In this document: positions 18,379 through 26,344 of the stretch, piece after piece
Numbering within the stretch: the stretch's first letter is position 1
How the letters are laid out: each line of letters begins with the position of its first letter
Assembly: GCF_040702995.1 (NCBI RefSeq)
Contig: NZ_CP159992.1
Location: 5,281,501 to 5,345,500, forward strand
DNA: 64,000 nt
Source: Paenibacillus sp. AN1007
GTDB lineage: Bacteria > Bacillota > Bacilli > Paenibacillales > Paenibacillaceae
Reading direction: 5' to 3'
The notes under the pieces: generated by a model
Database searches by the model: none
Told to the model about the DNA's origin: nothing
Seen by the model: only the letters and a program-made list of their open reading frames with translations
Translations under genes and position numbers: made by a program

Positions 18379-18563
18379 GAATATATACTTCTGGAAGCTG
18401 TAAGACTGCTGATATGGATCTGGTAATGATTAGAGATGATCTGGCATGAGCTTTATTTGATAGACTAGGTTTCATTCGTGAAGGCAGCATCAGCAAAGAA
18501 TATAAATTAGCAGCCCGCCTGGAACAAGAGTACCAATGGGTCATTGATCATATGTTTGAATAA
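18363..18563 (+). pseudogene. Nucleotidyltransferase-like remnant with in-frame stop
   Basis: Reading from ATG at 18363 gives 28 codons ending TADMDLVMIRDDLA, an in-frame TGA at 18447-18449, then ALFDRLGFIREGSISKEYKL and on to TAA at 18563. The T-x-D-x-D-L-V pattern followed by a LFDxLGF helix recalls small nucleotidyltransferase-fold proteins. The front of the fold is missing, so this is a fragment rather than a recoded gene. A terminator overlaps the stop. Confidence 0.5.
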
Positions 18564-18586
18564 AGGGACCAGGCAAGGGTCCCTTT
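18562..18586 (+). terminator. Terminator of the decayed gene pair
   Basis: AAAGGGACC and GGTCCCTTT pair perfectly around a 7-base loop, followed by TGTTATTTGTTTTT. It overlaps the stop codon of the remnant, showing that a plus-strand unit once ended here. Confidence 0.85.
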
Positions 18587-18631
18587 GTTATTTGTTTTTC
18601 ATTCGTAGTTTCATAATCATTCCTAGGGGGT

Positions 18632-18664
18632 AGTGCACTTCAGCGGGTTTCAAGACACGCCCTG
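18632..18664 (+). mobile_element. Solo right end of the MITE family
   Basis: TGCACTTCAGCGGGTTTCAA then GACACGCCCT matches the right terminus of the MITE at 21500-21663 with few mismatches. No left end is present nearby, so this is a truncated copy, just downstream of serS. Confidence 0.65.
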
Positions 18665-18678
18665 GTTTAATCTCACCT

Positions 18679-19983
18679 CTACAATTCGTTATCCTGCTCA
18701 CGTACTGGCAAAATCAAACGTTCGGCTCCGCCCATATACGGCCGCAGGGCTGCCGGAATATGAATGCTCCCGTCAGCCAGCTGGTGATTCTCCAGCAGCG
18801 GGATTAGAATACGCGGCGAAGCCACGGCTGTATTGTTGAGTGTATGGCAGTACACCAGCCTGCCATCCTCATCAAGACAGCGAATGTTCGAACGGCGAGC
18901 CTGAAAATCATGCAGATTCGACGACGAATGCGTCTCACCATATGCCCCGCGGCTTGGCATCCAGGTTTCGATGTCATACTGTTTGTATGTCTTCTGGGAC
19001 ATATCACCCGTACATACTGCCACCACACGATATGGCAGTTCAAGCAGCTGCAGCAGTTCCTCCGCATGTTCCGTAATCTCCTGCAGCATACGTTCCGATT
19101 CCACCGCATCCGGCGCGCACAGGATGACCTGCTCCACCTTGGCAAACTGATGCACACGGTACAATCCCCGCACATCACGTCCACCCGACCCTACTTCACT
19201 GCGAAAACACGTCGATACGGCTGCCAGCTTCACCGGCTGCTTCACATCAATGACCTCATCCGCATAATACGAAACCAGCGGTACCTCCGATGTACCGACA
19301 AGCCATTTGTCCTCACCCTGCAGCTCATACACCTGATCTCGGCCTGTCGGGAAGAATCCAGTGTTCACCAAAGCGTCCTCTCTGACCATGAGCGGAACCT
19401 CCATAGGTGTGAAACCCTGCTTCAGCAGCAGATCCAGCGCAAGCTGCTGTACAGCCCGGTGCAGCATCAGGCCAGCACCCTTTAATACATAACTTCGAGT
19501 GCCGCCGATCTTCACGCCGCGCGGAATATCAATGAGTTCATGCATTTCTCCAAGTTCCACATGGTCTCTTGCGGCGTATTCAAACACTGGAAGATCCCCC
19601 ACTCGGCGCAGCTCTACATTATCTTCATCCGATCTGCCCACAGGAGTATCTGGCGACACGACATTTGGAACCAGCCACTGCAATCGGGTCACTTCTTCCT
19701 GAATCTGCGCAAGTTTCGCTTCCTCCTGCTCAAGCTGTTTATTAAGCTGTTTTACCTTCGCCCTCATGTTCTCCGCCTGCTCACGCTCACCTGTCTGCAT
19801 AAGTTTCCCGATATCTGCCGACAGTGTATTGCGCAGGCGGCGTCCTTCTTCTGTATGCTGCAGAAGCACTTTGCGCTCGTCATCCCGCTGTATCAACGCG
19901 GCAATATCAATCTTGATCTTTTTCCCGTCTGCTGCGGCCTGAACCTCTTCTGCATGTGCCCGAACCCACTTCATATCTAACAT
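18679..19983 (-). CDS. serS: Seryl-tRNA synthetase, atypical motif 3
   Basis: Charges tRNA-Ser with serine. The 434 residues show the N-terminal coiled-coil tRNA-binding arm (about 30-105) and the class II core: the TxE loop in LVGTSEVPL, motif 2 as FRSEVGSGGRDVRGLYRVHQ, and motif 3 in the C-terminus. Motif 3 reads HTLNNTAVASPRILIPLLE instead of the usual HTLNGSGLAVGR, and the preceding strand reads HSSSNLHDFQARR, so this is a divergent SerRS, perhaps a second copy. The ATG at 19983 is 9 bases behind AAAGGAG. Expression is controlled by a T-box leader directly upstream. Confidence 0.93.
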   Translation of the reverse strand: MLDMKWVRAHAEEVQAAADGKKIKIDIAALIQRDDERKVLLQHTEEGRRLRNTLSADIGKLMQTGEREQAENMRAKVKQLNKQLEQEEAKLAQIQEEVTRLQWLVPNVVSPDTPVGRSDEDNVELRRVGDLPVFEYAARDHVELGEMHELIDIPRGVKIGGTRSYVLKGAGLMLHRAVQQLALDLLLKQGFTPMEVPLMVREDALVNTGFFPTGRDQVYELQGEDKWLVGTSEVPLVSYYADEVIDVKQPVKLAAVSTCFRSEVGSGGRDVRGLYRVHQFAKVEQVILCAPDAVESERMLQEITEHAEELLQLLELPYRVVAVCTGDMSQKTYKQYDIETWMPSRGAYGETHSSSNLHDFQARRSNIRCLDEDGRLVYCHTLNNTAVASPRILIPLLENHQLADGSIHIPAALRPYMGGAERLILPVREQDNEL

Positions 19984-19994
19984 GGTCACCGTCT

Positions 19995-20222
19995 CCTTTG
20001 GCTAAAAAAATACAAAGAGCGCCCTCATCCCTTGGGACGAGGAGCGCTCTGCTCGCGGTGCCACCCAACTTGCCGAATCCGTATAAATATCCCTGATTCA
20101 GCCTCTTGGTCCGCGATAACGGGCGGTTCCGGTTAACTTGGGAAAGTTTCAATTCGCTCCCTGGCGAAAACGCCTCCGAGTTGGATTCTCTTCAACGGCA
20201 TGATCCGATCTGCAATTGTGTT
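19995..20222 (-). ncRNA. T-box leader of serS
   Basis: The minus strand carries the T-box core AAGTTGGGTGGCACCGCGAG (20053-20072), a stem III-like CCGCCC/GCGG element near 20108-20125 and a terminator just before the gene. Uncharged tRNA would pair with the T-box and allow readthrough. The specifier codon cannot be placed safely; a serine codon is expected from the gene. Confidence 0.9.
20003..20050 (-). terminator. T-box expression-platform terminator
   Basis: On the minus strand GAGCGCTCCTCGTCCC pairs with GGGATGAGGGCGCTC and is followed by TTTGTATTTTTTT. It overlaps the T-box, giving the usual terminator/antiterminator switch upstream of serS. Confidence 0.9.
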
Positions 20223-20226
20223 ACTC

Positions 20227-20256
20227 AGTATATACGAAGACAGAATATAAATGCAA
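20227..20256 (-). promoter_or_regulatory. SigA-type promoter of the serS leader
   Basis: On the minus strand TTGCAT (20251-20256) and TATACT (20227-20232) are separated by 18 bases and lie just upstream of the T-box leader. Confidence 0.7.
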
Positions 20257-20403
20257 CTGATAGATATCCCATTTCAATAAATGATGGAGCTTTCTTCATC
20301 CGTTTGTCCAAATCCTGAATCATTACAATGCCCACTTACGTATCTTTACAAAGCTGGATCAAGTAAAATTGAAATAACTTCTAAAACCTCAAGGGGTGAG
20401 CTT

Positions 20404-20613
20404 ATGTTTTACTTCATCGTCTTTCTGTTGATTAGTTTAATCGGATTCGTCTTTGGAACCAGAGCCCTGATCATACCGGATTCATGGCCATTCAACCGTA
20501 ATAAAGACGAGTTAATGCAATCCGACATCATCCGTATCAAATTCCGAGGTATTTTCCTTCTTGCAATTAGCATCGTTATGTCTTTAGCTTCGATTAAGCA
20601 ATTATTCGAGTAA
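20404..20613 (+). CDS. Small two-helix membrane protein
   Basis: A 69-residue protein with two predicted membrane segments (about 2-20 and 48-64) and a polar loop PDSWPFNRNKDELMQSDI between them. The ATG at 20404 is preceded by AAGGGGTGAG; the open frame upstream to 20281 has no site. It is not recognised beyond being a typical small Firmicute membrane protein. It may form a unit with the next small gene. Confidence 0.65.
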   Translation: MFYFIVFLLISLIGFVFGTRALIIPDSWPFNRNKDELMQSDIIRIKFRGIFLLAISIVMSLASIKQLFE

Positions 20614-20693
20614 TCGATCTCAAGTTGGATGGTTTTCCTGTAAACAAACTGCACTATGGTTTGATCAGACTACAGATGAGGAGTTGTTGCTTT

Positions 20694-20873
20694 ATGAATA
20701 TGAGTCCTAACCCTTTGAACTCACAAGAGGCCGAAGCTGCCAAACGAAGAGCAGACGAACTTGCCCACCAAGCTCAGCGAGGTACTTGGATGAGCGGGAT
20801 TATCACCACGATTATTATAGCCGCTGTTATAATTGGTATTTTATATTGGGTGGCTTACGCTAGAACTTCTTAA
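20694..20873 (+). CDS. Small single-helix membrane protein
   Basis: A 59-residue protein: a polar helical N-terminal half (NSQEAEAAKRRADELAHQAQ) and one C-terminal membrane segment (IITTIIIAAVIIGILYWVAY). GAGGAG lies about 10 bases before the ATG at 20694, which is a better start than the ATG 23 codons upstream. Function unknown; the preceding small membrane gene ends 80 bases upstream on the same strand. Confidence 0.65.
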   Translation: MNMSPNPLNSQEAEAAKRRADELAHQAQRGTWMSGIITTIIIAAVIIGILYWVAYARTS

Positions 20874-20928
20874 GGGAACGCAATTAGCCATTGCCCAGGA
20901 AATACTCCTTCGTGACTATTAAAATGAA

Positions 20929-21423
20929 TTAAACGGATACAACGGCTGCTTGTCCTTTGAACAACTTGCCAAATACATACCGTACTAGCGGCCCCAATAC
21001 GATCAACTGATACGGTAAAGCCAGACTAATGTTACGAGCAATCGTATGAAAATATGCGCCGAACACAGATGCTCCGTCTAACTGATCAGCTGCATAGGCT
21101 GTCATAATCCCATATAGAGACATGATCAAAACCATCCCGACAACCATAAAAAAGGACATGGTAACGATCCCTTTGATTCTACTGGATCTCGCAAAAGGGA
21201 TGGAAAAGGCCATTTTTCTCGCTGCAGGTCCAACGATGAACGACTCCACCACAAAAGCGATGACAAAACAGATTACGAATTGCAGCAGCATCTGCATCGC
21301 AGACATCTCGCTTAACATTCCCGTGTGCCATAGATTGAAGGTCATCATGACGACGACCATTCCCGTACACATCATAAGTCCAAAAATAACTTGTTCTTTC
21401 TTGCTTCCTGGCAATATACTCAT
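20929..21423 (-). CDS. DUF2798 membrane protein
   Basis: A 164-residue protein with four predicted membrane segments arranged as two similar halves, matching DUF2798 (FVICFVIAFVVESFIVGPAARK in the first half, LPYQLIVLGPLVRYVFGKLF in the second). Function unknown. The ATG at 21423 is directly abutted by AAAGG; a TTG three codons in (21414) has better spacing, so the true start is uncertain. Confidence 0.75.
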   Translation of the reverse strand: MSILPGSKKEQVIFGLMMCTGMVVVMMTFNLWHTGMLSEMSAMQMLLQFVICFVIAFVVESFIVGPAARKMAFSIPFARSSRIKGIVTMSFFMVVGMVLIMSLYGIMTAYAADQLDGASVFGAYFHTIARNISLALPYQLIVLGPLVRYVFGKLFKGQAAVVSV

Positions 21424-21499
21424 CCTTTCTGTACTGGGATCATTATAGAGATTGTGACCACCCTTACATAAGTGAACATTATGTGAACGATTTGTTGAC

Positions 21500-21663
21500 T
21501 AGGGTGTGTCTGAAAACGCTGAAGGAAGCCAATTTTGCTAAATTTTCGTTCCAAGCTAGGAAGTTTTCCGCAGGCGTGCCGGGGCACGTCAAGGGAAAGT
21601 GACGAAGCAGGGGGCGAAAAGGCGGTAAAAGATGCACTTCAGTAGTTTTCAAGACACACCCTA
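21500..21663. mobile_element. 164-bp MITE with terminal inverted repeats
   Basis: The left end TAGGGTGTGTCT-GAAAACG and the inverted right end TAGGGTGTGTCTTGAAAAC form terminal inverted repeats of about 25 bases, both ending at CTGAAG. The element is flanked by direct GAC triplets (21497-21499 and 21664-21666), a likely 3-bp target duplication. No transposase frame fits inside. A parent transposase must act from elsewhere. CTAG flanks are an alternative duplication. Confidence 0.8.
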
Positions 21664-21690
21664 GACACACTCCCTTTACTCGCCTATAAT
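21662..21690 (+). promoter_or_regulatory. thi operon promoter, -35 rebuilt by the MITE end
   Basis: TAGACA (21662-21667) and TATAAT (21685-21690) have a 17-base spacer. The TA of the -35 box belongs to the MITE terminus. Removing the element and one GAC restores TTGACA with the same spacer. Confidence 0.75.
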
Positions 21691-21723
21691 TACACCTAGT
21701 AATGCCCGTAACTTCATAGTTTC

Positions 21724-21815
21724 CCAGGGGAGTCGGAATTGGCCGGCTGAGAGTGTATCCCATCAAGATACTAACCCTTAGACCTGATCTGGATCATGCC
21801 AGCGTAGGAATCGGA
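21724..21815 (+). ncRNA. TPP riboswitch (THI element)
   Basis: The conserved aptamer blocks are in order: CAGGGGAGTCGG, GGCTGAGAGTG, ACCCTTAGACCTGATCTGGA and ATGCCAGCGTAGGAATCGG. It lies upstream of the thiamine-precursor transporter and should shut down expression when thiamine pyrophosphate is abundant. Confidence 0.95.
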
Positions 21816-21868
21816 GTATATTGCAACGGCACAGCCATAAGCTGAAAGCCATTCTCTCACGCCTGCAC

Positions 21869-21897
21869 GCGTCCCGGATTACGGGGCGCTTTTTTTG
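21869..21897 (+). terminator. Riboswitch expression-platform terminator
   Basis: GCGTCCC pairs with GGGGCGC (one G-U pair) around a 7-base loop, followed by seven Ts. It sits 55 bases past the TPP aptamer, supporting control by transcription termination. Confidence 0.9.
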
Positions 21898-22042
21898 TTT
21901 TCTATGGACAAACAGAAACAGAAAAATGACGTTATTCGGACAACCTGCAAGTATAAATTCGTCGATTTATGCAAAGGGATTGGATATGAAGCCAAGGAGT
22001 ACCCCGTGCCATAGGCCGGACATACCGAAGGAGAGAAACACG

Positions 22043-23083
22043 ATGAAATGGCGTAAAACAATGGGATTGTTACTCATGTGTGTACTGCTGATAACCGCAG
22101 CTGCATGTGGTGGCAAAGAAACGGCTCCAGTTGAGCAGAAAGGTGCGGCCAGTTCAGGGAAAACGAACGATGACAGTGGCGCTGCACTGAAAGATGTGAA
22201 GGTCGTGCTCGACTGGACGCCTAATACGAATCATACCGGTCTGTACGCAGCAGTGGATCAGGGTTTTTATAAAGCTGCTGGCTTGAATGTAGAGATTGTA
22301 CAACCAGGTGCCGGCGGTGCAGATACGATGGTTGCCTCGGGTGAAGTGCCGTTTGGCGTCAGCTACCAGGAGAGTGTAACTCAGGCCCGCACGCAGGATG
22401 TTCCACTGGTGTCCATTGCAGCAGTTATTCAGCATAATACATCCGGTTTTGCCGCTCCGGTAGATCGCAAGATCAAATCCCCCAAAGACTTTGAAGGTAA
22501 AACTTACGGCGGCTGGGGTTCTCCGGTAGAAGAAGCCGTGATGCAGTCCATTATGGAGGGCGAAGGTGCTGATGTATCCAAAGTTAAAAACATTAACATG
22601 GGCGATGCCGATTTCTTCACAGCCGTGAAACGGGACATTGATTTTGCCTGGATCTTCTACGCTTGGACAGGAATTGAGGCTGAACTGCGCGGGGAGCCGA
22701 TTGACATGTTATATGTGAAGGATTATGCCAAAGCGCTGGACTATTACACCCCTGTGCTTGTAACCAACGAGCAAACGATTCAGAAGGACCCTGAACTGGT
22801 GAAAGCTTTCCTGAAGGCCACTTCTGAAGGATACCAATATGCGATTGATCACCCTGAAGAAGCAGCGAATATTTTGATTAAAGCTGTACCCGATCTGGAC
22901 AAGGAATTAGTAGTGGCAAGCCAGAAATGGCTCAGCCCGAAATATAAGGATGATGCACCGCGCTGGGGTGAACAAAAGGAAGACGTATGGAAAAACTACA
23001 CCGACTGGATGTTCAGCAAGAAACTGCTGGATAAAAAGATTGATGTAACGAAAGCCTATACGAACGAGTTTTTACCACAATAA
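22043..23083 (+). CDS. thiY: Thiamine-precursor (HMP-type pyrimidine) binding lipoprotein ThiY
   Basis: Extracytoplasmic binding lipoprotein of an ABC importer for formylaminopyrimidine-type thiamine precursors. The 346-residue chain has a lipobox (TAAACGG, Cys near residue 20) and the NMT1/THI5-like fold opening VVLDWTPNTNHTGLYAAVDQGFYK, with the pocket segments QPGAGGAD and GVSYQESVTQ. The ATG at 22043 is behind GAAGGAGAG. It is first in the operon thiY - thiamine-binding protein - thiX - thiZ and lies under a TPP riboswitch, which supports the substrate class. Confidence 0.92.
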   Translation: MKWRKTMGLLLMCVLLITAAACGGKETAPVEQKGAASSGKTNDDSGAALKDVKVVLDWTPNTNHTGLYAAVDQGFYKAAGLNVEIVQPGAGGADTMVASGEVPFGVSYQESVTQARTQDVPLVSIAAVIQHNTSGFAAPVDRKIKSPKDFEGKTYGGWGSPVEEAVMQSIMEGEGADVSKVKNINMGDADFFTAVKRDIDFAWIFYAWTGIEAELRGEPIDMLYVKDYAKALDYYTPVLVTNEQTIQKDPELVKAFLKATSEGYQYAIDHPEEAANILIKAVPDLDKELVVASQKWLSPKYKDDAPRWGEQKEDVWKNYTDWMFSKKLLDKKIDVTKAYTNEFLPQ

Positions 23084-23242
23084 AATGAATCTAAATGTAA
23101 CACTGAAATATGATATTTACACGTTTGAACGAAGAGGAAAGAACTTAAAAAAGCAAAGCGATCGTCTATAAGGTTCGCCGAGTTCCCCCTTCTACATCAA
23201 CTTCTTATTTTAAATACACCCGAAAAGGAGTTTTGATCTCTC

Positions 23243-23533
23243 ATGGCAAGTACATTACTCAGCATTCAAGTTATTCCCAAAACGCCGAACGGCGAGAACT
23301 CCTATCCATACGTAGACCGTGCCATCGAAGTGATTCAGCAATCCGGCCTGAAATATCAGGTCAATGCACTCGACACTACCATGGAAGGCGAACTGGAGGA
23401 GCTGCTGGAGGTTGTCCGTAAAATGCACGAAGTACTCGTGGAAGCTGGCAGCCCAAGCATTATCTCACAGATCAAAATTGCACATAGTCCAGACGGATTC
23501 AGCATGGATACGCTGACGGAGAAATACCGCTAA
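23243..23533 (+). CDS. MTH1187/YkoF-type thiamine-binding protein
   Basis: A 96-residue ferredoxin-like protein of the Thiamine_BP family. It shows LLSIQVIPKTPNGENSYPYVDRAIEVIQQSG, ALDTTMEGELEELL and a C-terminal IKIAHSPDGF. Homologues such as YkoF bind thiamine or its pyrimidine part in the cytoplasm, and in several Firmicutes they are encoded with ThiXYZ or YkoEDC transporters. Its stop overlaps the thiX start as TAATG. AAAAGGAG lies 13 bases before the ATG, somewhat far. Confidence 0.85.
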   Translation: MASTLLSIQVIPKTPNGENSYPYVDRAIEVIQQSGLKYQVNALDTTMEGELEELLEVVRKMHEVLVEAGSPSIISQIKIAHSPDGFSMDTLTEKYR

Positions 23534-24291
23534 TGTCTTCCTATTTCAAAAGTGTATGGCCGCCCTTTGTGGCGGTTATTCTCTTTATTGCGATATGGCA
23601 GGGGGCGGTCTCCCTGTTCCATATTGAGAAATGGATGCTGCCTGCACCCTCTGACATTGCCCATGAAGCAGCTTCTCAAGCCGATCGACTTGGCATGCAC
23701 GCTTCTGCAACAATTCAGTTAACACTCATCGGTTTTGCGGCAGGTACGGCCGTTGGTCTGCTGATTGCAATGGTGCTGCATCTGATCCCTTTTCTCAAAT
23801 CGGCCTTGTATCCACTGCTTATTCTTAGTCAAAATATTCCGACCATCGCGCTCGCACCGCTTCTGCTGATCTGGTTCGGCTTCGGCCTGCTGCCCAAGCT
23901 GATTACGATCATTCTGGTCTGCTTCTTTCCAGTGGCCGTTGCGGCCATGGATGGGCTGACACGCACCGATGCTGCCATGATGAACTATATGCGTATGGCG
24001 GGTGCGAAGCGCCGTCATATCTTCTGGAAGCTGGAGCTTCCCCACGCTCTGCCGTCCATATTCTCGGGCATCAAAATCGCTGCGACATACAGCGTGATGG
24101 GCGCCATCATCGCCGAGTGGATCGGTGCTGACAAGGGCATCGGCTATTATATGATGCTGCAGAAGTCAGCGTATCGGACAGATCGTCTTTTTGTCGCCAT
24201 TATGATTATCGTAGCGCTCAGCCTGCTGCTCTTCCTGCTGATCGCACTGCTGGAGAAACTGCTTGTCCGCTGGCGTCCACAGAAACGCTAG
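23533..24291 (+). CDS. thiX: ABC transporter permease ThiX
   Basis: Membrane permease of the thiamine-precursor importer. The 252 residues have about six membrane segments and the binding-protein-dependent permease motif around YMRMAGAKRRHIFWKLELPHALPSI, i.e. the EAA loop that contacts the ATPase, followed by AIIAEWIGADKGIGYYM. Translation is coupled to the preceding gene by a one-base overlap. Assignment as ThiX rests on context as well as family (SsuC/TauC-like). Confidence 0.9.
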   Translation: MSSYFKSVWPPFVAVILFIAIWQGAVSLFHIEKWMLPAPSDIAHEAASQADRLGMHASATIQLTLIGFAAGTAVGLLIAMVLHLIPFLKSALYPLLILSQNIPTIALAPLLLIWFGFGLLPKLITIILVCFFPVAVAAMDGLTRTDAAMMNYMRMAGAKRRHIFWKLELPHALPSIFSGIKIAATYSVMGAIIAEWIGADKGIGYYMMLQKSAYRTDRLFVAIMIIVALSLLLFLLIALLEKLLVRWRPQKR

Positions 24292-24377
24292 ATTGAATTC
24301 ACTGCTGGAAACAATGCTTGGGATTGTTAACAGCTTAGAAAGTTATCGTATTTTGTACATTAGGATGTGATCCTCAT

Positions 24378-25238
24378 ATGAAACAGCAACAGGACCAACA
24401 TGCCGAACATGATGCTTCAGCTCCGCTCCCACCTGCGCTGGACATCGCCGATGTTCACGTGTCCTTCAAAGAACGGCGGCGTAAACTGCCTGTGCTGAAC
24501 GGCCTGTCTCTGACAGTGAAAAAAGGGGAATTCGTCGCTATCGTTGGCCCTTCCGGCTGCGGTAAAAGCACCCTGTTCCACATCATCGGCGGCCTGCTGA
24601 CACCGCAGAACGGCGATGTGTTCATGAACGGCAAGCAGGTTACCGGAGAGCGCGGGCATATCAGCTACATGCCGCAGCAGCCCGCTCTTTTTCCATGGCG
24701 GACGATTGAAGATAATGTGCTGCTGGCTGGCGAGGTCGCATCTTCCGCAGCTTTCGCTGCCCCAGGTGCTCAGCCCGCTGCGCGTGCCGAAGCACTTGCA
24801 GCGGCACGGCAGTGGCTGGGCAGTGTTGGCCTTGCCGGATTCGAGCGGGCATACCCTCATCAGCTGTCAGGCGGCATGCAGCAGCGTGCCGCTTTCCTGC
24901 GGGCGCTGCTCAGCCCGCAGGAGCTGATGCTGCTCGATGAGCCGTTCAGCGCGCTCGACGCCCTGACCCGAAGCGACATGCAGCGCTGGCTTCTGGATAT
25001 CTGGGAACAGAACCGCCGCTCAGTGCTGTTCATCACCCACAATATCGAGGAAGCGCTGCTGCTGGCAGATCGGGTCTATGTGTTATCGAACCGGCCTGCG
25101 GCTGTGCTGCATGAGGTTCAGGTTCCTTTTGACCGGCCGAGACAAGAAACTATTACGGAAGAACCCGCTTTTCTCGAACGCAAACGACAGATTGCGCAGT
25201 GGATGAAAGAAGAACAGCAGAAAGCCCGCCTATTATGA
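24378..25238 (+). CDS. thiZ: ABC transporter ATPase ThiZ
   Basis: ATPase driving the thiamine-precursor importer. Walker A GPSGCGKS (residues 57-64), the Q-loop near MPQQPALFPWR, signature LSGGMQQRAAFLRALL, Walker B LMLLDEPFSALD and the switch His in FITHNIEEAL are all present. An Ala-rich insertion (SSAAFAAPGAQPAARAEALA) of about 20 residues lies before the helical domain. A gap of 86 bases separates it from thiX. A terminator overlaps its stop codon. Confidence 0.92.
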   Translation: MKQQQDQHAEHDASAPLPPALDIADVHVSFKERRRKLPVLNGLSLTVKKGEFVAIVGPSGCGKSTLFHIIGGLLTPQNGDVFMNGKQVTGERGHISYMPQQPALFPWRTIEDNVLLAGEVASSAAFAAPGAQPAARAEALAAARQWLGSVGLAGFERAYPHQLSGGMQQRAAFLRALLSPQELMLLDEPFSALDALTRSDMQRWLLDIWEQNRRSVLFITHNIEEALLLADRVYVLSNRPAAVLHEVQVPFDRPRQETITEEPAFLERKRQIAQWMKEEQQKARLL

Positions 25239-25253
25239 TAGCGCGGGCTTTTA
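25221..25253 (+). terminator. Terminator at the end of the thi operon
   Basis: AAAGCCCGC pairs with GCGGGCTTT with a 13-base loop containing the thiZ stop codon; a short T-run follows. Confidence 0.8.
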
Positions 25254-25340
25254 AGTTATTTTTTTCCTAATTTGGTGATCCAACTCGCTCCATTTGGCGT
25301 TATATATATGAATACCCATGATACAAGGAGGAACTCCTTC

Positions 25341-26150
25341 ATGCATTCCCAAACGTTTGCACCGCTGATCGACGCCCATCTTCATTTGGATAAATACAAA
25401 CCGGAAGAACAGGAGGAGATGCTGCTCAGCTTCTCATCGCAGCAGGTCGAGGCTGTCATTGCCGTCTCTATGAACCTGGATTCCGCTCATGCCAATCTGA
25501 AGCTCGCCAAACAGCATCCACGTTACGTGTACCCTGCGTTTGGTTACCATCCCGAACAGCCGATGCCATCTCTTACCGAACAGGAGCAGTTCTTTCAATG
25601 GATCGAAGAACACATTGGACATGCCATAGCCATTGGTGAAGTCGGCTTACCCTATTACAGCCGCGAAGAAGCACGGCGGTCAGGTCTGGAATTTGATCAG
25701 AGGGGATATATTGATCTGCTCGAACAGTTCATTATGCTCGCCAAAAAGCACAACAAACCCGTTATTCTGCATGCGGTGTACGAAGATGCGGGTATCGCCT
25801 GTGATCTGCTGGAGAAACATCAGTACACGCGTGCTCACTTTCACTGGTTCAAAGGCTCAAAACAGACGATACGGCGTATGGCCAACAACGGTTATTTCAT
25901 CTCCTTCACACCGGATATTCAGTACGAGACAGAGATTCGTGAGCTTGCCCGGCAGTATCCGGCAGAGCAGGTCATGGCCGAGACAGACGGGCCTTGGCCC
26001 TTCGAAGGACCCTTCCAGGGACGTATGACACACCCGGCAATGACTCGTCAGGTGATCCAGGCCTGGAGTGAGATTACGGGTATGGGAACCGAGCGCGCGA
26101 CACGCTTGTTTTACCGAAACACAAAACGTTTCTACCGTCTGCCGGAGTAA
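25341..26150 (+). CDS. TatD family metal-dependent hydrolase
   Basis: A 269-residue TIM-barrel hydrolase. The metal ligands are seen as DAHLHLD (residues 11-17), Glu of IGEVGLPYY, His of VILHAVYED, His of AHFHWFKGS and Asp of AETDGPWP. Most TatD proteins are DNases or general amidohydrolases. It reads on the same strand just after the thi operon terminator; whether it takes part in thiamine salvage is unknown. AAGGAGG lies 9 bases before the ATG at 25341; the frame extends upstream without a site. Confidence 0.88.
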   Translation: MHSQTFAPLIDAHLHLDKYKPEEQEEMLLSFSSQQVEAVIAVSMNLDSAHANLKLAKQHPRYVYPAFGYHPEQPMPSLTEQEQFFQWIEEHIGHAIAIGEVGLPYYSREEARRSGLEFDQRGYIDLLEQFIMLAKKHNKPVILHAVYEDAGIACDLLEKHQYTRAHFHWFKGSKQTIRRMANNGYFISFTPDIQYETEIRELARQYPAEQVMAETDGPWPFEGPFQGRMTHPAMTRQVIQAWSEITGMGTERATRLFYRNTKRFYRLPE

Positions 26151-26186
26151 ACACATCATGAAAAGAAGCCCGCACCAGCAATGCAA

Positions 26187-26272
26187 AGAGCCAGTCTGCT
26201 TCATGCTGAACGGCACTCCGCTAGTCATACTTGACTCGGAGGTACCGTCCAGTCATGTTCGACTGGCTTTTC
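26187..26272. terminator. Nested two-hairpin terminator between convergent genes
   Basis: Outer arms AGCCAGTC and GACTGGCT enclose a strong inner hairpin (CGGCACTCCGCTAGTCA with TGACTCGGAGGTACCG). The outer stem is followed by TTTTCATCTATATTTT on the plus strand. It lies between the ends of the TatD gene and nfrA. Confidence 0.6.
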
Positions 26273-26344
26273 ATCTATATTTTATTCATGCTGTTGTTGG
26301 TGCTTCCGATTGCAAAGTTCTTACTGTCCTATGGTTTACCCCTA

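Larger units (their letters stand above)
21424..22042. other. Regulatory region between DUF2798 and thiY
   Basis: The 619 bases hold a 164-bp MITE, a SigA-type promoter, a TPP riboswitch aptamer and its terminator, followed by an untranslated leader of about 145 bases before thiY. An open frame crossing the leader into thiY is not a real N-terminal extension, because it runs through the riboswitch terminator. Confidence 0.8.

Noticed and set aside
18363..18563. Selenocysteine or recoded TGA in the nucleotidyltransferase-like frame
   Set aside because: The front of the fold is missing and the partner frame upstream is also broken, so decay explains the TGA.
21821..22042. N-terminal extension of ThiY
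   Set aside because: The upstream open frame crosses the riboswitch terminator; the lipoprotein signal and ribosome binding site mark 22043 as the start.
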